Shown here one piece after another: positions 1-8,364 of a stretch of DNA of 64,000 nucleotides. The notes under the pieces were generated by a model. It saw only the letters and a list, made by a program, of their open reading frames with translations, was not told where the DNA came from and ran no database searches. The stretch is from positions 4,836,001-4,900,000 of the forward strand of contig CBDBPL010000007.1 of the NCBI GenBank assembly GCA_965208685.1, written 5' to 3'. The DNA is from JAJEFO01 sp965208685 (GTDB lineage Bacteria > Pseudomonadota > Alphaproteobacteria > Rhodobacterales > Rhodobacteraceae). The first letter of the stretch is position 1. Each line of letters starts with the position of its first letter. Both the position numbers and the translations under genes were made by a program.

Positions 1-192
1 TTTGCGGCCGTAGGCACAAGCGGCCAGGTTCAACCTGCGGCGGGATTCGTGAACGAGGCAAGAAGGGCGGGCGCACACACGATCGAAGTCAACATTGCGC
101 CGTCAGAAATCTCGGAGCTCTTCCATGAGAGAATCGAGGGGCCGGCAACTCAAAGCGTGCCCCTCTGGGTCGAACGTCTCCTGAACGCGTGA
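1..192 (+). CDS. cobB: Sir2-family NAD-dependent protein deacylase, C-terminal fragment
   Basis: The window opens inside this gene, so only the last 63 codons are seen, ending in TGA at 190-192. The peptide begins FAAVGTSGQVQPAAGF and continues with a GAHTIEVN segment. This matches the end of the Sir2 Rossmann fold: the GTS motif and the I-E-V/I-N strand both contact NAD. Members remove acetyl or succinyl groups from lysine, using NAD and releasing nicotinamide and O-acyl-ADP-ribose, in the cytoplasm. The catalytic His and the zinc Cys residues lie upstream of the window and cannot be checked. It converges on the copper-chaperone gene, 13 bp away. The assignment rests on one short but characteristic segment. 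Confidence 0.75.
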   Translation, partial: FAAVGTSGQVQPAAGFVNEARRAGAHTIEVNIAPSEISELFHERIEGPATQSVPLWVERLLNA

Positions 193-205
193 GCACGGCT
201 TGCCT

Positions 206-670
206 CTATTGTCCCGCGCTTCTTGTCGGCTGGCCGCGTGCGTTGTCGACCGGAACCTCGATTACGACTTCGCCAGCGATCTCGAAGACCAGCGTCAGTG
301 GCACGGTCTCGCCGTCAACGAGTTCCTGCGTCACGCCCATCAGCATCACGTGGTCGCCACCGCGTGACAGCGTGTGCGTGCCACCCGCTGGAATCGGTAT
401 GCCAGCCTCGATCTCTCGCATCTTCATGATGCCGCCCTCTTCGACATGCGCATGAATCTGGACCACCGTGGCAGCTGGCGACTCTGCGGTCACCAGGCGA
501 TCAGCGAGCGTGCCGGTGTTCTCAATCGACATGAAAATCGCACCGGTCGGTGCCCCAGGGCGTGAGGCACGCGCATATGGATCCATGATCTCGATGTCTC
601 CCGCAAGCAACGGGGAGCCAGGGAGCAGACCCAGAAGGGCAAGGAATCGAACTGAGTTCCAGGCAAGCAT
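206..670 (-). CDS. PCu(A)C-type periplasmic copper chaperone
   Basis: A 154-residue protein with an N-terminal signal-like segment (about residues 1-23, ending near LLAG), so it should be exported. The core has the PCu(A)C/DUF461 signature: IHAHVEEGGIMKM, followed about 20 residues later by HTLSRGGDHVMLMG. In the family these His and Met residues (H-M-x10-M-x21-H-x-M pattern) bind Cu(I) for delivery to the CuA site of cytochrome oxidase. Length is usual for the family. No cytochrome-oxidase or Sco gene is near, so the partner cannot be inferred from context. It converges with the Sir2 gene to its left and is followed upstream by about 780 bp without a recognisable gene. Confidence 0.85.
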   Translation of the reverse strand: MLAWNSVRFLALLGLLPGSPLLAGDIEIMDPYARASRPGAPTGAIFMSIENTGTLADRLVTAESPAATVVQIHAHVEEGGIMKMREIEAGIPIPAGGTHTLSRGGDHVMLMGVTQELVDGETVPLTLVFEIAGEVVIEVPVDNARGQPTRSAGQ

Positions 671-1453
671 TGAGAGGCGAAATAGTCACGGTCGCGCTCG
701 CCATCAAGCGCTCTGCCGACGTGACTGTGACCAAGCCGCTCGGCGAGTTCCAGTCGGTGCTTGCGGTCCCTTGACGCATCTTCCGCTTCACAGGAGCCGC
801 GACAGGCCACAATCAGGTTTCAGCAGCGACGCGGGTGCATGCTGATGGTCTGGCTTGGCTGCAGGGGAGAGGCGACGGCCATCAGTCCCGAATGAACGCC
901 ATTCTGCGAGTGGCAATGCCGAGGGCCGCCGAGCGCTAGGGCCGATGGACGAGCGGCCAGACAAGCACGGGCACGGCCGAGACCGCATGCTCTCCGAGAT
1001 TGAGCGTCTTGCGGCGGAGACTGATCGGATGCCGCGTGGCCGGTGTGCGATCGAGACCACGGAATACTGTCGGGGGTTGTCCAAGAGCCTCTGCGCCTCG
1101 GGCCGATCAAGTGTTCGCTTCGCCGATGCGGTGCGTCTGGCGCTGACGCCCGACCGTCCAGTTTGCGATTGCGTCCAACTCGCGCTCGCGCATCGCATCG
1201 TGTCGGTGCGGCCATGCTGACGGCGGGCCGTCGATTCGCGAACGCCTTGGCCTCGACCGAGCATGGCGGGTCCATCCCGACGCTTGCCGGCTAAGGCAGG
1301 GCGCGATGACTCAACTCGAATGGCACATGAGCCGGGGCTTGGGGCCGCTGCTGTTCGGAGATTGCGAACGGGGGGTGGCGCTGCCGGGCGCAATTCTTGC
1401 ACGTTGCGGATCTCCGCCGTAAGTAGTGCCGAGCGCAATGCGGGCGAGGGACA
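671..1453. other. Gene-poor intergenic stretch between the copper chaperone and lysC
   Basis: About 780 bp lie between the divergent chaperone and lysC genes. Several open frames cross it on both strands, but their translations are Arg/Ser/Ala-rich and show no motif I recognise. I see no tRNA-like cloverleaf and no lysine riboswitch. It must carry the promoters of both flanking genes, but no convincing -35/-10 pair stood out. Confidence 0.5.
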
Positions 1454-2692
1454 ATGCCCATTCTCGTCATGAAATTCGGAGGCACGTCGGTCGCCTCGCC
1501 GGGACGAATCCGGCATGCCGCAGGTCTCGTGCGCCGCGAGGTCGAGAACGGGCACGAGGTGATTGTCATCGTCTCGGCAATGTCCGGAAAGACGAACGAG
1601 CTGGTCGGCTGGGTCGAGGAGACATCGCGCTTCTACGATGCCCGCGAATACGATGCCGTGGTGTCGTCGGGCGAACAGGTCACCGCCGGGCTCATGGCGC
1701 TGACGTTGCAGGAGATGGAGATTCCGGCCCGGTCGTGGGCCGGCTGGCAGGTGCCCGTGCGGACCGACAGCGCCCATGCCGCGGCGCGCATCGAGGACAT
1801 CGAGACCGACAACATCACGGCCAAGTTCGCCGAGGGCATGAAGGTCGCGGTTGTCGCCGGCTTCCAGGGCATCTCGCCCGAAGGGCGCGTCACGACTCTC
1901 GGTCGCGGCGGCTCCGACACTACCGCGGTCGCCTTTGCAGCCGCATTCGGAGCCGAGCGCTGCGACATCTACACGGATGTCGACGGGGTCTACACGACCG
2001 ATCCCAGGATCACGTCGAAGGCCCGCAAGCTGGACCGGATCGCGTTCGAGGAAATGCTGGAACTGGCCTCGCTGGGCGCGCGCGTGCTTCAGACCCGTTC
2101 GGTCGAGCTTGCGATGCGCTACAACGTGCGCCTGCGCGTTCTGTCGACTTTCGGGGACAACGACGACAATTCTGGCACGCTCGTCTGTGCCGAGGAGGAC
2201 ATCATGGAAAAGAACGTGGTTGCCGGCGTCGCGTTCAGCCGCGACGAGGCGGAAATGACGCTGCTTTCGGTCGCGGACCGGCCAGGCATTGCCGCGGCGA
2301 TCTTCGGCCCGCTTGCGACAGCCGGGGTGAACGTGGACATGATCGTCCAGAACATCTCCGAGGATGGTCGCACCGACATGACGTTCTCGCTGCCGGTAAG
2401 CCAGGTGGCACGTGCCAGGCAGGCGATGGAGGCGGTCAAGGCTTCGGGTGATGTCAACTACAGCCAGCTTGTGACCGACGAGGACGTGGCCAAGGTCTCC
2501 GTCGTGGGCATCGGCATGCGCAGCCATGCCGGCGTAGCGTCGCGGATGTTCGCGGCACTTCGCGACGAGAGCATCAACATCAAGGTCATCTCGACTTCGG
2601 AGATCAAGATTTCCGTCCTGATCGACCGGAAATACCTGGAGCTTGCCGTGCAGGCCCTTCACGAGGCGTTCGAGCTTTCGGACGCCGCATGA
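1454..2692 (+). CDS. lysC: Aspartate kinase (aspartokinase)
   Basis: The 412-residue protein phosphorylates L-aspartate with ATP, the first step toward lysine, threonine and methionine (and diaminopimelate for the wall). It starts MPILVMKFGGTSVAS, the KFGGTS nucleotide/aspartate-binding signature. The kinase domain fills about residues 1-245, including the GRGGSDTTA segment. Two ACT regulatory domains follow (about 265-330 and 345-410), so feedback inhibition by lysine and/or threonine is expected. The length fits the monofunctional class. The GAGGGAC just before the ATG is a reasonable ribosome-binding site. ptsP follows on the same strand after about 260 bp, an arrangement I recall from Rhodobacterales. 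Confidence 0.95.
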   Translation: MPILVMKFGGTSVASPGRIRHAAGLVRREVENGHEVIVIVSAMSGKTNELVGWVEETSRFYDAREYDAVVSSGEQVTAGLMALTLQEMEIPARSWAGWQVPVRTDSAHAAARIEDIETDNITAKFAEGMKVAVVAGFQGISPEGRVTTLGRGGSDTTAVAFAAAFGAERCDIYTDVDGVYTTDPRITSKARKLDRIAFEEMLELASLGARVLQTRSVELAMRYNVRLRVLSTFGDNDDNSGTLVCAEEDIMEKNVVAGVAFSRDEAEMTLLSVADRPGIAAAIFGPLATAGVNVDMIVQNISEDGRTDMTFSLPVSQVARARQAMEAVKASGDVNYSQLVTDEDVAKVSVVGIGMRSHAGVASRMFAALRDESINIKVISTSEIKISVLIDRKYLELAVQALHEAFELSDAA

Positions 2693-2872
2693 ACCGACCC
2701 TGCAGCCGGTGGTGCCGCCACGGAGCCGTGCCAGGCAGCCGTGCATCCCGCGCCGGTCGGGGCACAGGGGATTGCAGGCCGGACCCGGTGCCTGAGTGTC
2801 TTCGGGAACGCCCGGCATCGTGCCGTGACAACGAATTGGACATTGCAAGTCGTTCATGATCGCGACCCGCAT

Positions 2873-2902
2873 TTGACGTTTTTTTCGTCCTGCAACTGTG
2901 GT
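2873..2902 (+). promoter_or_regulatory. Weak candidate promoter for ptsP
   Basis: A TTGACG at 2873-2878 is followed by a T-tract and a loosely matching -10 region (TGTGGTCT around 2897). It lies about 55 bp before the preferred ptsP start. The -35 is good and the -10 is poor, so this is only a suggestion. Confidence 0.25.
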
Positions 2903-2954
2903 CTACTTGATCCGGGCGGTGGCAGCGCGGCCGGGACAGGACGAAGGCGACGGG

Positions 2955-5213
2955 ATGGTGCAGCAGATCGAGACAGGAAGCCGCAAGCTCTTGCGACGTC
3001 TGCGGGATTCCCTCGCAGAGGACAGCGCCGGACAGGCGCGGCTCGACCATGTCACCAACATAATTTCCGAGGAAATGCAGTCGGAAGTCTGCTCGATCTA
3101 CCTGTTTCTCGATTCCGACACGCTTGAGCTTTGCGCATCCAAGGGCCTGAAGAAGGATGCGGTCCACAAGACCCGGATGCGGCTTGGCGAAGGCCTGGTC
3201 GGTCGCGTGGCCCGCGACGGCATCGTCGTCAACGAAGCCGATGCGCCCGCCGCCAAGGGATTCCGCTTCATGCCCGAGACGGGCGAAGAGATGTTTTCCT
3301 CCTTCTGCGGCGTGCCGATCCAGCGTCTCGGCGATCGTCAGGGCGTCCTCGTGGTCCAGTCCCGGGAGGCGCGGGCCTTTTCCGAAGACGAGGTGTATGC
3401 GCTCGAGGTCGTGGCGATGGTCCTCGCCGAAATGACCGAGCTCGGAGCGTTCGTGGGCGAAGGCGAGGCGCTCCGCGCACTTCACACGAGACCCATGCAG
3501 TTCCGCGGCCAGATCGGGCAGGAAGGCGTGGCCGAAGGGCATGTCTATCTTCACGAGCCGCGCGTCGTGGTCACCAACCCTGTTGCCGACGATCCGGAGA
3601 CGGAGATCGAGCGGCTTCGCGAGGCGGTGGACCGGCTGCGCGTATCGGTCGACGACATGCTGGAATCCGTCGGCAAGGATGCGGTGGACAAGGACCAGGT
3701 CGAAGTTCTGGAGGCCTATAGGCTGTTCGCCAACTCGCGATCCTGGATGAAGCGCATGGAAGACGACATCGCCGCCGGGCTTTCCGCCGAAGCGGCCGTC
3801 GAAAAAGAGCAGTCCACGGCTAGGCGGCGTCTCGGCCGGTCTCCGGACGCCTATCTTCGCGAGCGGCTGCAGGATCTCGACGATCTTTCAAACCGGCTCC
3901 TGCGCATCCTGACCGGGCAGGGAGGCGACCCCGCAGCCGACATCCCCGACGATGCGGTGCTCGTGGCACGCAACATCGGACCGGCCGAACTGCTCGACTA
4001 CGGACGCGGCCGGCTCAACGGCATCGTGCTTGAACAGGGCTCGGTGGGCAGCCATGCGGCAATCATTGCGCGGGCCTGGGTGATTCCCCTGATCGTTCAC
4101 GCGGGTCGCGACATCACCCTGGAGGCGTTGAACGGCGATCACGTCATGATCGACGGGGATCAGGGCCTCGTGCATCTCCGGCCCGACGAGTCCGTGATCA
4201 CCGCGTTCCGCGACAAGGCCGCAATGCGGGCCAAGGCGCAGGAGCGGTACGCGGATCTCAGGGAACTGCCCGCAGAGTCGAGGGACGGAGTGCAGATCTC
4301 GCTCCAAATGAACGCGGGCCTCATCGCCGAACTGCCGTCGCTCAAGGGCTCGGGTGCGGAGGGCGTGGGGCTCTTTCGGACCGAGCTCCAGTTTCTTGCA
4401 CGTTCAAGCATGCCGCAGCGCGCCGAGCTTGCGGGCATCTATTCCCGCGTGCTGGATTCGGCGGACGGCAAGCGCGTCGTGTTTCGTACGCTCGACATCG
4501 GTTCCGACAAGATGCTGCCCTACATGAAGCGCGAGGACGAGCCGAATCCGGCCCTTGGCTGGCGCGCGATCCGGGTCGCCCTTGACAGGACGGGCGTGAT
4601 GCGAATGCAGCTGCAGGCCCTGATCCGCGCGGCAAACGGGCGACCGCTGACGATAATGTTCCCTTTCATCGCGCAACTCGAGGAATTCACGGCCGCTCGT
4701 CAGCATGTCCTCGACGAAGTCGAGCGCGAACGGAAGCTTGGCCATGCCCTGCCCGAGAAACTCGAGATCGGGGCAATGCTGGAAACGCCGTCCCTTGCAT
4801 TCGCGCCGCGCAAGCTGTTCGAGGTCGCCGACTTCATTTCCATTGGCGGCAATGACCTGAAGCAGTTCTTCTTTGCAGCGGATCGCGAGAACGAACGTGT
4901 CCGCAAGCGCTATGACACGCTGAACGTCAGCTACTTGAGCTTCATCGAGCACATCACGCGCCGCTGCGACGAAACGGGCACGCCGGTGAGCTTTTGCGGC
5001 GAGGATGCGGGCCGTCCGGTCGACGCGATGTGCTTTGCCGCGATGGGGCTTCGGTCCTTGTCGATGCGCCCGGCATCGATCGGGCCGGTCAAGCACCTGA
5101 TTCGGCGGGTCGATCTTTCCGAGGCGCGCGAGGTCATCTACCGGGCGCGGGAAAGCGGAGACCAGTCGGTCAGGGGTCATGTCATGGAGTGGCTCCAGAC
5201 CGTCGGGAACTGA
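2955..5213 (+). CDS. ptsP: Phosphoenolpyruvate-protein phosphotransferase of the nitrogen PTS (EI-Ntr)
   Basis: The 752-residue protein takes phosphate from PEP and passes it to NPr, heading the regulatory nitrogen PTS in the cytoplasm. A GAF domain fills about residues 15-155, the feature that separates PtsP from sugar-PTS enzyme I. Then come the enzyme I N-terminal helical region, the swivel domain with the phospho-accepting His in GSVGSHAAIIARA (near residue 367), and the PEP-binding barrel with LFRTEL, MLETPS and the catalytic Cys in SFCGEDAG (near 680). The frame is open from 2898, but the ATG at 2955 is preferred: it has an AAGGCGA Shine-Dalgarno and gives the usual N-terminus. No npr or ptsN gene is nearby. 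Confidence 0.93.
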   Translation: MVQQIETGSRKLLRRLRDSLAEDSAGQARLDHVTNIISEEMQSEVCSIYLFLDSDTLELCASKGLKKDAVHKTRMRLGEGLVGRVARDGIVVNEADAPAAKGFRFMPETGEEMFSSFCGVPIQRLGDRQGVLVVQSREARAFSEDEVYALEVVAMVLAEMTELGAFVGEGEALRALHTRPMQFRGQIGQEGVAEGHVYLHEPRVVVTNPVADDPETEIERLREAVDRLRVSVDDMLESVGKDAVDKDQVEVLEAYRLFANSRSWMKRMEDDIAAGLSAEAAVEKEQSTARRRLGRSPDAYLRERLQDLDDLSNRLLRILTGQGGDPAADIPDDAVLVARNIGPAELLDYGRGRLNGIVLEQGSVGSHAAIIARAWVIPLIVHAGRDITLEALNGDHVMIDGDQGLVHLRPDESVITAFRDKAAMRAKAQERYADLRELPAESRDGVQISLQMNAGLIAELPSLKGSGAEGVGLFRTELQFLARSSMPQRAELAGIYSRVLDSADGKRVVFRTLDIGSDKMLPYMKREDEPNPALGWRAIRVALDRTGVMRMQLQALIRAANGRPLTIMFPFIAQLEEFTAARQHVLDEVERERKLGHALPEKLEIGAMLETPSLAFAPRKLFEVADFISIGGNDLKQFFFAADRENERVRKRYDTLNVSYLSFIEHITRRCDETGTPVSFCGEDAGRPVDAMCFAAMGLRSLSMRPASIGPVKHLIRRVDLSEAREVIYRARESGDQSVRGHVMEWLQTVGN

Positions 5214-5362
5214 GGCCGGGCGCGTGCCCGAAGGTGGCGCGGGATGCCGGTGCGTTCCGTGGAAAGGAAGTTGCCGCCATCCGCGGCGGCGGCATCGTTG
5301 CGACTCTCCGGCGGACGCGTGAGCGCGGCCTGCCGGATGGATGCGCGCAACCCGCAGGGGTG

Positions 5363-5388
5363 ACGTCTGACTGCCTGCTGTCAGACGT
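5363..5388. repeat. Inverted repeat overlapping the lpd stop codon
   Basis: ACGTCTGAC (5363-5371) and GTCAGACGT (5380-5388) form a perfect 9-bp stem around an 8-nt loop. It spans the lpd stop codon between two converging genes (ptsP and lpd). There is no T-run on either side, so it is not a classical terminator, although an mRNA 3'-end role is possible. Confidence 0.35.
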
Positions 5389-6769
5389 GAATGGGTCCGT
5401 CCCCGCAGGCCAGCGCAGCCTCCCTGACCGCTTCGGAGAAGGTCGGGTGCGCATGGCAGGTACGCGCCACGTCCTCCGCCGCAGCACCGAATTCCATCGC
5501 CACGCAGATTTCGTGGATCAGGTCTCCGGCCATCGGTCCGATGATGTGGGCGCCGAGGAGCCGGTCGGTCTCGCTGTCCGCGAGAAGCTTCACGAACCCG
5601 TCGGCGGCAAAGTTCGCCTTGGCGCGCCCGTTGCCCATGAAGGGGAACTTGCCGATCTTGAATGACCGCCCCGCCTCCTTGAGCTGCTCTTCGGTCTGCC
5701 CGACGCTTGCGACTTCCGGATGCGTGTAGATCACGGACGGAATGACGTCGTAGTTCACGTGGCCGGCCTGGCCCGCGATGGACTCGGCCACGGCCATGCC
5801 CTCGTCTTCCGCCTTGTGCGCCAGCATGGGACCGTCCGTGGCGTCACCGATCGCCCAGATGCCGTCGACGCTGGTCATCCCGCGACCGTCGGTGCGGATC
5901 TGGCCGGGCTCCGCGATCTCGATTCCGAGGGCGTCGATGCCGAGGCCCTCCGTGAAGGGCCTTCGCCCGGTCGCGACCAGGACGGCATCAGCGTCGAGGA
6001 CGTGCTCGCTTTCGTCCTTGCGAAGCCTGTAGGTCACCTTTGCCTTGGTCTTCGTCGCGTCGACCCTTTGCACGGCCGCGCCCATCACGAACTTGAGCCC
6101 CTGCCTCTTGAGGGTCCTCTGGAAGGTCTTCTGAATCTCGCCGTCCATTCCAGGCGTGACGGCGTCCAGGAACTCGACGACGGTCACTTCCGTGCCCAGC
6201 CGGTTGTAGGCCGAGCCAAGTTCCAGCCCGATCACGCCTGCGCCGATCACGACCATCCGCTTCGGGATCTTCTGAAGTTCCAGTGCGCCGGTCGACGTCA
6301 CGACGACCTTCTCGTCGACTTCCGCGCCGGGCAGCGAGGACGCCTCGGATCCCGTCGCGATGACGATGTTGCCTGCCTGGTGAACGGTTTCGCCCACCTT
6401 GACCTTGCCGGCACCGGGAACGCTTGCCCAGCCCTTCAGCCAGTCGATCCCGTTCTTCTTGAACAGGAACTCGATCCCCTTGGTGTTCGCGTCGATCGTG
6501 TTCTGCTTGTAGGCAAGCATCGCCTTCCAGTCGACGCCTGGCTTCGACGTCTTGAGGCCCATCTTGCCGAAATTCTCCTCGGCTTCATGCAGCATTCCGG
6601 TTGCGTGAAGCAGCGCCTTCGACGGGATGCATCCGACGTTCAGGCAGGTGCCGCCCAGCGTTTCCCTGCCCTCAGCACATGCGGTCTTGAGGCCCAGCTG
6701 TGCGCAGCGGATCGCGCAAACGTATCCGCCCGGTCCGCTGCCTATTACGATAACGTCATAACTGGCCAT
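5381..6769 (-). CDS. lpd: Dihydrolipoyl dehydrogenase (E3)
   Basis: The 462-residue flavoprotein reoxidises the dihydrolipoyl arm of the 2-oxoglutarate dehydrogenase complex (and possibly pyruvate dehydrogenase), passing electrons through FAD to NAD. The FAD dinucleotide fold GSGPGG is at the N-terminus. The redox-active disulfide is C42/C47 in GGTCLNVGCIPSK, a second Rossmann motif GAGVIGLELG binds NAD, and the C-terminal HAHPTFSEA supplies the His-Glu pair. All key residues are present. It is the last gene of the minus-strand suc cluster, 77 bp after sucB, so it probably serves as the E3 of that complex. Confidence 0.95.
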   Translation of the reverse strand: MASYDVIVIGSGPGGYVCAIRCAQLGLKTACAEGRETLGGTCLNVGCIPSKALLHATGMLHEAEENFGKMGLKTSKPGVDWKAMLAYKQNTIDANTKGIEFLFKKNGIDWLKGWASVPGAGKVKVGETVHQAGNIVIATGSEASSLPGAEVDEKVVVTSTGALELQKIPKRMVVIGAGVIGLELGSAYNRLGTEVTVVEFLDAVTPGMDGEIQKTFQRTLKRQGLKFVMGAAVQRVDATKTKAKVTYRLRKDESEHVLDADAVLVATGRRPFTEGLGIDALGIEIAEPGQIRTDGRGMTSVDGIWAIGDATDGPMLAHKAEDEGMAVAESIAGQAGHVNYDVIPSVIYTHPEVASVGQTEEQLKEAGRSFKIGKFPFMGNGRAKANFAADGFVKLLADSETDRLLGAHIIGPMAGDLIHEICVAMEFGAAAEDVARTCHAHPTFSEAVREAALACGDGPIHV

Positions 6770-6846
6770 GTCAGGTTTCCTTCCCTGGGCGCCACGCCGG
6801 AGTCGCGGGTCCGGAAGCGCCGCATGTCTTCAAGCGAGCGGGTTGG

Positions 6847-8361
6847 TCAAAGATCCATCAGGAGACGTCGCGGGTCCTCGAGCGCTTCCTTTACGCGGAC
6901 AAGGAACGTGACCGCGCCCTTTCCGTCCACGATTCGATGATCGTAGGACAGGGCGAGATACATCATCGGGCGAACGACGACTTCGCCCTTCACGGCGACG
7001 GGGCGCTCCTGGATCTTGTGCATGCCAAGGATGCCGGACTGCGGCGGGTTCAGGATCGGCGAGCTCATCAGCGAGCCGTAGACGCCGCCGTTCGAGATCG
7101 TGAAGGTCCCGCCCTGCATCTCCGCCATCGAGAGCTTGCCGTCGCGAGCCCGTGCGCCGAGCTCGTTGATCCGCTTCTCGATGCCTGCAAAGCTCATCCC
7201 GTCAGCGTCGCGCACCACCGGCACGACGAGGCCGGCAGGCGTGCCGACGGCTATGCCCATATGCACGAAGTTCTTGTAGACGATGTCGGTCCCGTCAATC
7301 TCTGCATTGACTTCCGGAACCTCCGCCAAGGCGTGACAGCAAGCCTTCGTGAAGAAGGACATGAAACCGAGCTTCACGCGGTGCTTCCTTTCGAAGAGAT
7401 CCTTGTATTCCTGCCGGAGCGCCATCACTGCCGACATGTCCACCTCGTTGTAAGTGGTCAGCACGGCGGCGGTATTCTGGGCATCCTTCAGTCGTCGCGC
7501 GATGGTCTGGCGCAAGCGGGTCATCTTGACGCGCTCTTCCCGCGCCGCGTCCTCGACCGCGACCGGCGCGCGCGCCGCCTGCGCCGGAACGTCCGGTTCG
7601 GCCGGTGCGGAGATCGCTTTCAGGACGTCTTCCTTCATCACGCGTCCGCCTCGTCCGGTGCCGGAGACCTGGTCGGACGAAAGGCCCGCCTCGGCCATCA
7701 TCTTCCTGGCGGAGGGAGCGTCCCCGACTTGCCGTCCCGCCGCCGGCCCGGCTTCCGCCGCCGCGGGCTTGGCGGCGGACGCGGCAGTCGCGGCGCCTTC
7801 GCCGGCAGCCATCACGGCGAGCTTGCCGCCGGCCTCGACGGTCTCGCCTTCGCCCTTCAGGACTTCCGTCAGGACCCCCGCGACCGGGGCGGGAACCTCG
7901 ACCGAAACCTTGTCGGTTTCCAGTTCGCAAAGCATCTCGTCAGCGGCGACCGCGTCCCCTGCCGCCTTGAACCAGGTCGACACCGTCGCCTCGGTCACGC
8001 TTTCGCCAAGCGCAGGCACGACGACGTCGACGGCCTGCCCGTCCCCCATGCCCCCGCTTGTCGGAGGTGCGGTCGTCGCGGCGGGCGCGGCATCGGGCCC
8101 GGCAGGCGCGGGCGCTGCGCCGTCGGCTGCGCTCAGGGTCGCGAGCAGCGCGTCCGGCGAGACCGTCGCGCCTTCCGCAGCGACGATCTCCGCCAGCTTG
8201 CCTGTTGCAGGTGACGGCACTTCAACGGTCACCTTGTCGGTTTCCAGTTCGCAGAGCATCTCGTCGACCGACACCTGCTCGCCGGGCTGCTTGAACCAGG
8301 TGGCGACGGTGGCTTCGGTCACGCTTTCGCCCAGGGCGGGCACTCGAACTTCAGTAGACAT
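6847..8361 (-). CDS. sucB: Dihydrolipoamide succinyltransferase (E2o) with two lipoyl domains
   Basis: The E2 core of 2-oxoglutarate dehydrogenase moves the succinyl group from lipoate to CoA. The 504-residue protein carries two complete biotinyl/lipoyl domains, each with CELETDK; the lipoylated lysines are K43 and K151. An Ala/Pro/Gly-rich hinge separates them. A peripheral-subunit-binding domain (APSARKMMAEAG) and the acyltransferase domain with the active-site YDHRIVDGKGAV follow. Most E2o proteins are near 400 residues with one lipoyl domain, so this is a duplicated form; I believe some Rhodobacterales share it. It starts 3 bp after the sucA stop, so the two are surely co-transcribed. Confidence 0.95.
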   Translation of the reverse strand: MSTEVRVPALGESVTEATVATWFKQPGEQVSVDEMLCELETDKVTVEVPSPATGKLAEIVAAEGATVSPDALLATLSAADGAAPAPAGPDAAPAATTAPPTSGGMGDGQAVDVVVPALGESVTEATVSTWFKAAGDAVAADEMLCELETDKVSVEVPAPVAGVLTEVLKGEGETVEAGGKLAVMAAGEGAATAASAAKPAAAEAGPAAGRQVGDAPSARKMMAEAGLSSDQVSGTGRGGRVMKEDVLKAISAPAEPDVPAQAARAPVAVEDAAREERVKMTRLRQTIARRLKDAQNTAAVLTTYNEVDMSAVMALRQEYKDLFERKHRVKLGFMSFFTKACCHALAEVPEVNAEIDGTDIVYKNFVHMGIAVGTPAGLVVPVVRDADGMSFAGIEKRINELGARARDGKLSMAEMQGGTFTISNGGVYGSLMSSPILNPPQSGILGMHKIQERPVAVKGEVVVRPMMYLALSYDHRIVDGKGAVTFLVRVKEALEDPRRLLMDL

Positions 8362-8364
8362 GAT

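Noticed and set aside
1200..1453. Possible lysine riboswitch before lysC
   Set aside because: I could not find the conserved paired helices or core motifs of the lysine aptamer; the leader looks unstructured.
788..2872. 694-codon open frame antisense to lysC
   Set aside because: It is a shadow frame created by high GC at third positions; the translation is Arg/His-rich and lacks motifs, while lysC on the other strand is unambiguous.
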